From Pseudomonadota bacterium (GTDB taxonomy: Bacteria > Pseudomonadota > Gammaproteobacteria > Burkholderiales > Sulfuriferulaceae), in contig JAJYPZ010000033.1 of the NCBI GenBank assembly GCA_021794855.1, forward strand, positions 1-8,404: a stretch of DNA of 8,404 nucleotides, read 5' to 3'. The notes beneath the pieces are model-generated. The model made no database searches. It worked only from the letters and a program-made list of their open reading frames with translations, and was not told the origin of the DNA. Position 1 is the first letter of the stretch. Each line of letters starts with the position of its first letter. Shown here in pieces: positions 5,001-8,404 of the stretch. The position numbers were made by a program, and so were the translations under genes.

Positions 5001-5869
5001 GTGATCACCTTAAAAAAATTATTTGATACCACACCGGCAAAAATCGCTGCACCGAACCAATTATTATGCAAAAACGCCCGAAAACATTTGTCGGGGTCGC
5101 GCTCCCGTATGAGCGTATAGTGATAAAATGCTATCCCTGCCGCACAGAATAAAGCGATATAAAACCATATTCCATAATGCGCCTGCCATCCAATCAACGC
5201 AAGCAGCGCCAAAGCAATCCCGTAACACGACATCACTGCAAGCACATCGTAACGACCGAAAGTTATCGCTGATGTTTTAATCCCGATTTTAAGATCGTCA
5301 ACTCGATCCACAATAGCATATTCCGTATCATAAGCTATTACCCAGAAAATGTTTGCTAAAAATAATAACCATGCCTGGCCTGGGACGCTGCCGAGTTCGG
5401 CGGCGTACGCCATGGGAATGCCGAAACCGAATGCAATGCCGAGATATGCTTGCGGCAACGCAAAAAAACGTTTGGTATAAGGGTAGCTCGCGGCCAGAAA
5501 CAAAGCAGGAACCGACAGCCATCTGACCAGACTGTTGAGCGGCAGTATCAACAGAAAAGCCAGAAAAACGAGCAAAGCCGCCAGACTCAATGCTTCTTTG
5601 GTGGAAACGCGACCCTGGGCCATAGGCCGGTTTCGGGTTCTGGCTACGTGCGCGTCGAAATCCTTGTCGGCGTAATCGTTGATAACGCAACCGGCAGAGC
5701 GCATCAGTACCGTACCCAGCACAAATATCCACAAAATAAGCCATGATGGACGGCCATCGCCAGCCATCCATAGCCCCCATAATGTTGGCCATAATAATAA
5801 TAAAATACCTATCGGCCTGTCCAGACGCATCAGCTTTTCGTATAGGCCTATCCGTTCGATGAGCGTCAT
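4997..5869 (-). CDS. ubiA: 4-hydroxybenzoate polyprenyltransferase UbiA
   Basis: Integral inner-membrane enzyme that joins the polyprenyl chain to 4-hydroxybenzoate, the second step of ubiquinone synthesis. At 290 residues it has normal length, with about eight to nine hydrophobic helices. Both Mg-prenyl-diphosphate motifs are present: NDYADKDFD (N64, D65, D70, D72) and YDTEYAIVDRVDDLKIG (D181, D188, with D191 and D192). The C-terminal HNNWFGAAIFAGV is also typical. The ATG at 5869 overlaps the ubiC stop by 4 bases (ATGA), so product and gene are coupled to UbiC, which makes its substrate. GGAAG lies about 10 bases upstream. The gene ends in a 4-base overlap with the Rrf2 gene. Confidence 0.97.
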   Translation of the reverse strand: MTLIERIGLYEKLMRLDRPIGILLLLWPTLWGLWMAGDGRPSWLILWIFVLGTVLMRSAGCVINDYADKDFDAHVARTRNRPMAQGRVSTKEALSLAALLVFLAFLLILPLNSLVRWLSVPALFLAASYPYTKRFFALPQAYLGIAFGFGIPMAYAAELGSVPGQAWLLFLANIFWVIAYDTEYAIVDRVDDLKIGIKTSAITFGRYDVLAVMSCYGIALALLALIGWQAHYGIWFYIALFCAAGIAFYHYTLIRERDPDKCFRAFLHNNWFGAAIFAGVVSNNFFKVIT

Positions 5870-6408
5870 AGTTCAAATACTTCCGGCAAAAATACCTCGG
5901 TCACCAAAATCCGGCGGTGCGCCAACATCAACAACGAACGGCGGGCCCATAAATAATCAGGCGGCGACAATAAATCGCGTACCGCACGTCGGTAAAGAAG
6001 ATGCCTGACGTCCAGACGCCTAAATTGCAACGGACTGCGCCGCACCAAAGGGTCGGCGAACAATACTGCGCCCAGACTCTTGTTGCCCAATTGCTTCAGC
6101 GCTACCCAGCGGCCTGACAAACTCGTCTGCGGCAATACGCTATGGGCAAATACCACCGGATTGGAGCCGCAACACAAATACACATCGCGCAACAAGGCAC
6201 GCTCTTTAAATGCAAGCCCGATGGTTGCGGCCTCGTCCAGCAGTGTCGGGCCGCTGCGCTGGGTTATCTGGCTAACGTTAAAACCGGCGCATCGCTGCGA
6301 AATTCTTTCGGTAAGCGAACCTTGGTCTCTCAGCCAGTGACGGGTTATTGCGGGCACCCCGATTAATTGTTCTTGCCAACCTGAAGACGATCCTGCGCAC
6401 ACAATCAA
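5866..6408 (-). CDS. ubiC: Chorismate lyase UbiC
   Basis: Soluble enzyme that removes pyruvate from chorismate to give 4-hydroxybenzoate, the first committed step of ubiquinone synthesis. The 180 residues contain the family blocks RDVYLCCGSNPVVFAHSVLP (with R74, the equivalent of the active-site Arg), LGNKSLGAVLF, LWARRS and ILVTEVFLP (E171, the equivalent of the catalytic Glu). The start is uncertain. The longest frame begins with TTG at 6408, while a GTG at 6402 lies about 6 bases after CGGG and would shorten the protein by two residues. It overlaps ubiA by 4 bases and lies 72 bases downstream of recG. C-terminal sequence and gene order make the identification secure. Confidence 0.93.
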   Translation of the reverse strand: MIVCAGSSSGWQEQLIGVPAITRHWLRDQGSLTERISQRCAGFNVSQITQRSGPTLLDEAATIGLAFKERALLRDVYLCCGSNPVVFAHSVLPQTSLSGRWVALKQLGNKSLGAVLFADPLVRRSPLQFRRLDVRHLLYRRAVRDLLSPPDYLWARRSLLMLAHRRILVTEVFLPEVFEL

Positions 6409-6429
6409 CCCGCTTACTTATTTAAATAG

Positions 6430-6460
6430 TTATCATGCACTATTTCATTACAAATGTTAA
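6430..6460 (-). promoter_or_regulatory. Weak candidate promoter upstream of ubiC
   Basis: In the 72-base A/T-rich gap between recG and ubiC, TTAACA (6460-6455) resembles a -35 and TGATAA (6435-6430) a -10, but the 19-base spacer is longer than ideal. A perfect palindrome TATTTAAATA lies just downstream. No terminator follows recG, so ubiC may simply be co-transcribed with recG. Confidence 0.2.
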
Positions 6461-6480
6461 CTGTTAGCGGAATTTGAGCT

Positions 6481-8404
6481 TCATGCTTTAACATATTCCT
6501 GCCTGCTTCCGAGCCAGCGCGCCAAATGCGCAGTGGTTTCAGCGGGATATGCTTCCAGCATTACTTGTGCGGCGTCTTGCGCCGCTTCCAGCAGATGCAC
6601 ATCCGTCGCCAGATCGGCAAAACGCAGCATCGGCGCTCCCGATTGCCGAGCCCCCAGGAATTCTCCCGGACCGCGCAATTTCAGATCCTCGCTGGCGATA
6701 GCGAATCCGTCCGCAGATTCGAAAATCACTTTCAGACGGGCGCGCGCCAATTCCGACACAGGCTGCTGATACAACAGCACGCAGGTACTTTTGCCGGCAC
6801 CGCGCCCGACCCGCCCGCGCAACTGATGCAATTGGGCAAGCCCCATGCGCTCGGCATGCTCGATCACCATCAGCGTCGCATTTGGCACGTCTACGCCGAC
6901 TTCGATCACCGTCGTCGCCACCAGCAAATCGATTTCCGCCGCCGCAAACGCCGCCATCATCGCCGCTTTTTCAGCCGTTTTCATCCGTCCGTGTATCAGA
7001 CCGACCCGCATTGTCGGCAGCGCCGCCTGCAAAGCGATCTGCGTATCGATCGCCGTCTGCAACTGCAATTTCTCGGATTCCTCGATCAGCGGACAGACCC
7101 AGTAAACCTGAGCTCCCGCCTCACATTGGGTACGTATCGTATCCACCAGTTGCTGACGCCGGCTCTCGCTCAATAACTTGGTCGTGACCGGACTGCGCCC
7201 CGGCGGCAGTTCATCGATGACGGAAACGTCCAGATCGGCATAATAGCTCATCGCCAGCGTCCGCGGGATCGGCGTGGCGCTCATCATCAACTGGTGCGGC
7301 TGCACGCCTTTTTGTCGCAATGCCAGCCGTTGCGCTACGCCGAAACGATGTTGCTCGTCGATGACCGCCAGCCCGAGTCTGGCAAATTCGATGTGCGACT
7401 GGAACAAGGCATGCGTGCCGGCTGCCAGCATCGCCGCGCCACTTTGCAATTTTTCCAGCGCGCTGTTTTTGCTTTTTTTCGACAGGCTGCCGGTAAGCCA
7501 GACTACGTTTATGCCTAAAGGCTCAAACCAGGAACATAATTTATGGTAATGCTGTTCGGCCAGGATCTCGGTCGGCGCCATAAATGCCACCTGATACCCC
7601 GCGTCCATCGCCAGTGCCGCAGCCAGCGCGGCAACGACGGTTTTACCGCTGCCCACATCGCCTTGCAGCAAACGTTGCATCGGATACGACGCATGCATGT
7701 CGTGTTTTATTTCCTCCAGTACGCGTTGCTGCGCTGCGGTCAAACTAAACGGCAGTCCGGCCAGCAAGCGTTCCGCCAATGCCGAGACGGCAGGAATTTT
7801 CGGCGCGCCCAGCGCTCGCCGAGTCTGCCGCGCCAGACGCAAAGATAGCTGTTGCGCCAGCAATTCGTCGAATTTTATTCTTTGCCAGGCTGGGTGCACC
7901 CTGTCACTTAATGCCGCCAACGGGACATCGGGTGGCGGCCGGTGCAAAGTGCGGACGCTGTCGGCAAAACCGGCCAAGCCGCAAGTCTCGCGCAACGCCG
8001 GCGGCAAAGTATCGGTCAGATCGCCGTGCGCCAATACCAGCGCTATGTATTTACGCAATAAAGCCTGGGAGACACCGGCGGCTGCCGGATAAATCGGCGT
8101 GAGGCTGTCCGGTAACGCCGTTTCTTCACTGACGGCCCGATATCGCGGATGCACCATTTCGTCTCCGAACAATCCGCTACGGACTTCGCCGATGGCGCGG
8201 ATAGTCTTTCCAATCGCGAATTGCGCCGCCTGACTGCCGTAAAAATGCAAAAACCGCAGGCTCAATTCACCGCCCTGATCCGCTATTTTGGCGACCAGTT
8301 GTTTCCGCGGTTTGTATTGTACCGAGCAGTGCGTCACCACCCCTTGCACTTGCTGCACGCACCCCGGCCGTACATCGCGCATCGGCGTCAGGCACGTCTC
8401 GTCT
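6481..8404 (-). CDS. recG: ATP-dependent DNA helicase RecG, partial (N-terminus outside the window)
   Basis: Superfamily 2 double-strand DNA translocase that remodels stalled replication forks and Holliday junctions. The frame stays open to the right edge (DETCLTP before the in-frame ATG at 8382), so that ATG is internal. About 641 codons are present, and perhaps 45-50 N-terminal residues are missing compared with usual RecG length. The wedge/OB-fold domain covers roughly residues 1-95 of the visible part (EVRSGLFGDEMVHPRYR). The helicase core has Walker A GDVGSGKT at about 248-255, APTEILAEQH (276-285), DEQH at about 349-352, SATPIPRT (375-382), TTVIEVGVDVPNAT (497-510) and QLRGRVGRG (527-535). 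The TGA stop is at 6483-6481. All motifs look intact. It is not functionally tied to the ubi genes; the neighbourhood is probably shared transcription only. Confidence 0.97.
   Translation of the reverse strand, partial: DETCLTPMRDVRPGCVQQVQGVVTHCSVQYKPRKQLVAKIADQGGELSLRFLHFYGSQAAQFAIGKTIRAIGEVRSGLFGDEMVHPRYRAVSEETALPDSLTPIYPAAAGVSQALLRKYIALVLAHGDLTDTLPPALRETCGLAGFADSVRTLHRPPPDVPLAALSDRVHPAWQRIKFDELLAQQLSLRLARQTRRALGAPKIPAVSALAERLLAGLPFSLTAAQQRVLEEIKHDMHASYPMQRLLQGDVGSGKTVVAALAAALAMDAGYQVAFMAPTEILAEQHYHKLCSWFEPLGINVVWLTGSLSKKSKNSALEKLQSGAAMLAAGTHALFQSHIEFARLGLAVIDEQHRFGVAQRLALRQKGVQPHQLMMSATPIPRTLAMSYYADLDVSVIDELPPGRSPVTTKLLSESRRQQLVDTIRTQCEAGAQVYWVCPLIEESEKLQLQTAIDTQIALQAALPTMRVGLIHGRMKTAEKAAMMAAFAAAEIDLLVATTVIEVGVDVPNATLMVIEHAERMGLAQLHQLRGRVGRGAGKSTCVLLYQQPVSELARARLKVIFESADGFAIASEDLKLRGPGEFLGARQSGAPMLRFADLATDVHLLEAAQDAAQVMLEAYPAETTAHLARWLGSRQEYVKA

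Noticed and set aside
5328..5876. 182-residue minus-strand ORF
   Set aside because: It lies out of frame inside ubiA and has no recognisable domain, while the ubiA frame carries both catalytic motifs.
6409..6480. Terminator after recG
   Set aside because: The gap is A/T-rich with a short TATTTAAATA palindrome but no GC stem followed by a T-tract.
6526..7176. 216-residue plus-strand ORF
   Set aside because: Antisense shadow of recG, rich in Arg, His and Gln as expected for antisense reading of a coding region, with no ribosome site that stands out.
7697..8092. Plus-strand ORFs opposite the recG N-terminal part
   Set aside because: Several overlapping frames with low-complexity composition opposite an intact RecG; no support as genes.
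8380..8382. ATG as the true start of recG
   Set aside because: The frame continues upstream to the window edge with RecG-like residues (DETCLTP), so the ATG is internal.

Overview
The window reads as one co-directional block on the minus strand of a Gram-negative, proteobacterial chromosome. Gene content and protein style (ubiC-ubiA, proton-pumping cbb3 oxidase, RecG) best fit a betaproteobacterium, possibly of the Nitrosomonadales/Gallionellaceae type. The lineage is inference from recognised protein families, not from a search. There are no tRNAs, rRNAs, insertion sequences or CRISPR arrays, and nothing suggests recent transfer.

Read in the direction of transcription (right to left), the window starts inside recG (6481-8404, N-terminus outside the window). 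After a 72-base AT-rich gap come ubiC (chorismate lyase), ubiA (4-hydroxybenzoate polyprenyltransferase) and an Rrf2-family Fe-S transcription regulator. These last three overlap by 4 bases at each junction, so they are probably translationally coupled. A 298-base intergenic region (4244-4541) follows, rich in structure: two near-identical 19-base direct repeats, a 19-base near-perfect palindrome, a small ORF with a strong Shine-Dalgarno sequence, a good sigma70-like promoter, and a 5' leader that can fold to occlude the ccoN ribosome binding site.

The second half is the cbb3-type cytochrome c oxidase operon ccoN-ccoO-ccoQ-ccoP (901-4243). Two tandem hairpins follow it, the second a convincing rho-independent terminator. 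The assembly gene ccoG then starts at a TTG codon at 813 and runs off the left edge (1-813).

The genes fit together functionally. UbiC and UbiA make the first committed intermediates of ubiquinone, whose reduced form feeds the bc1 complex and cytochrome c. The cbb3 oxidase then takes those electrons to O2 with high affinity. CcoG is needed for copper-dependent assembly of the oxidase. The Rrf2 protein carries a Cys3-His Fe-S motif and sits directly upstream of ccoN, so it is a natural candidate for redox, O2, NO or iron control of the oxidase. No experiment or database result supports that here.

The most interesting part is the Rrf2-ccoN intergenic region. The gene families themselves are all known.
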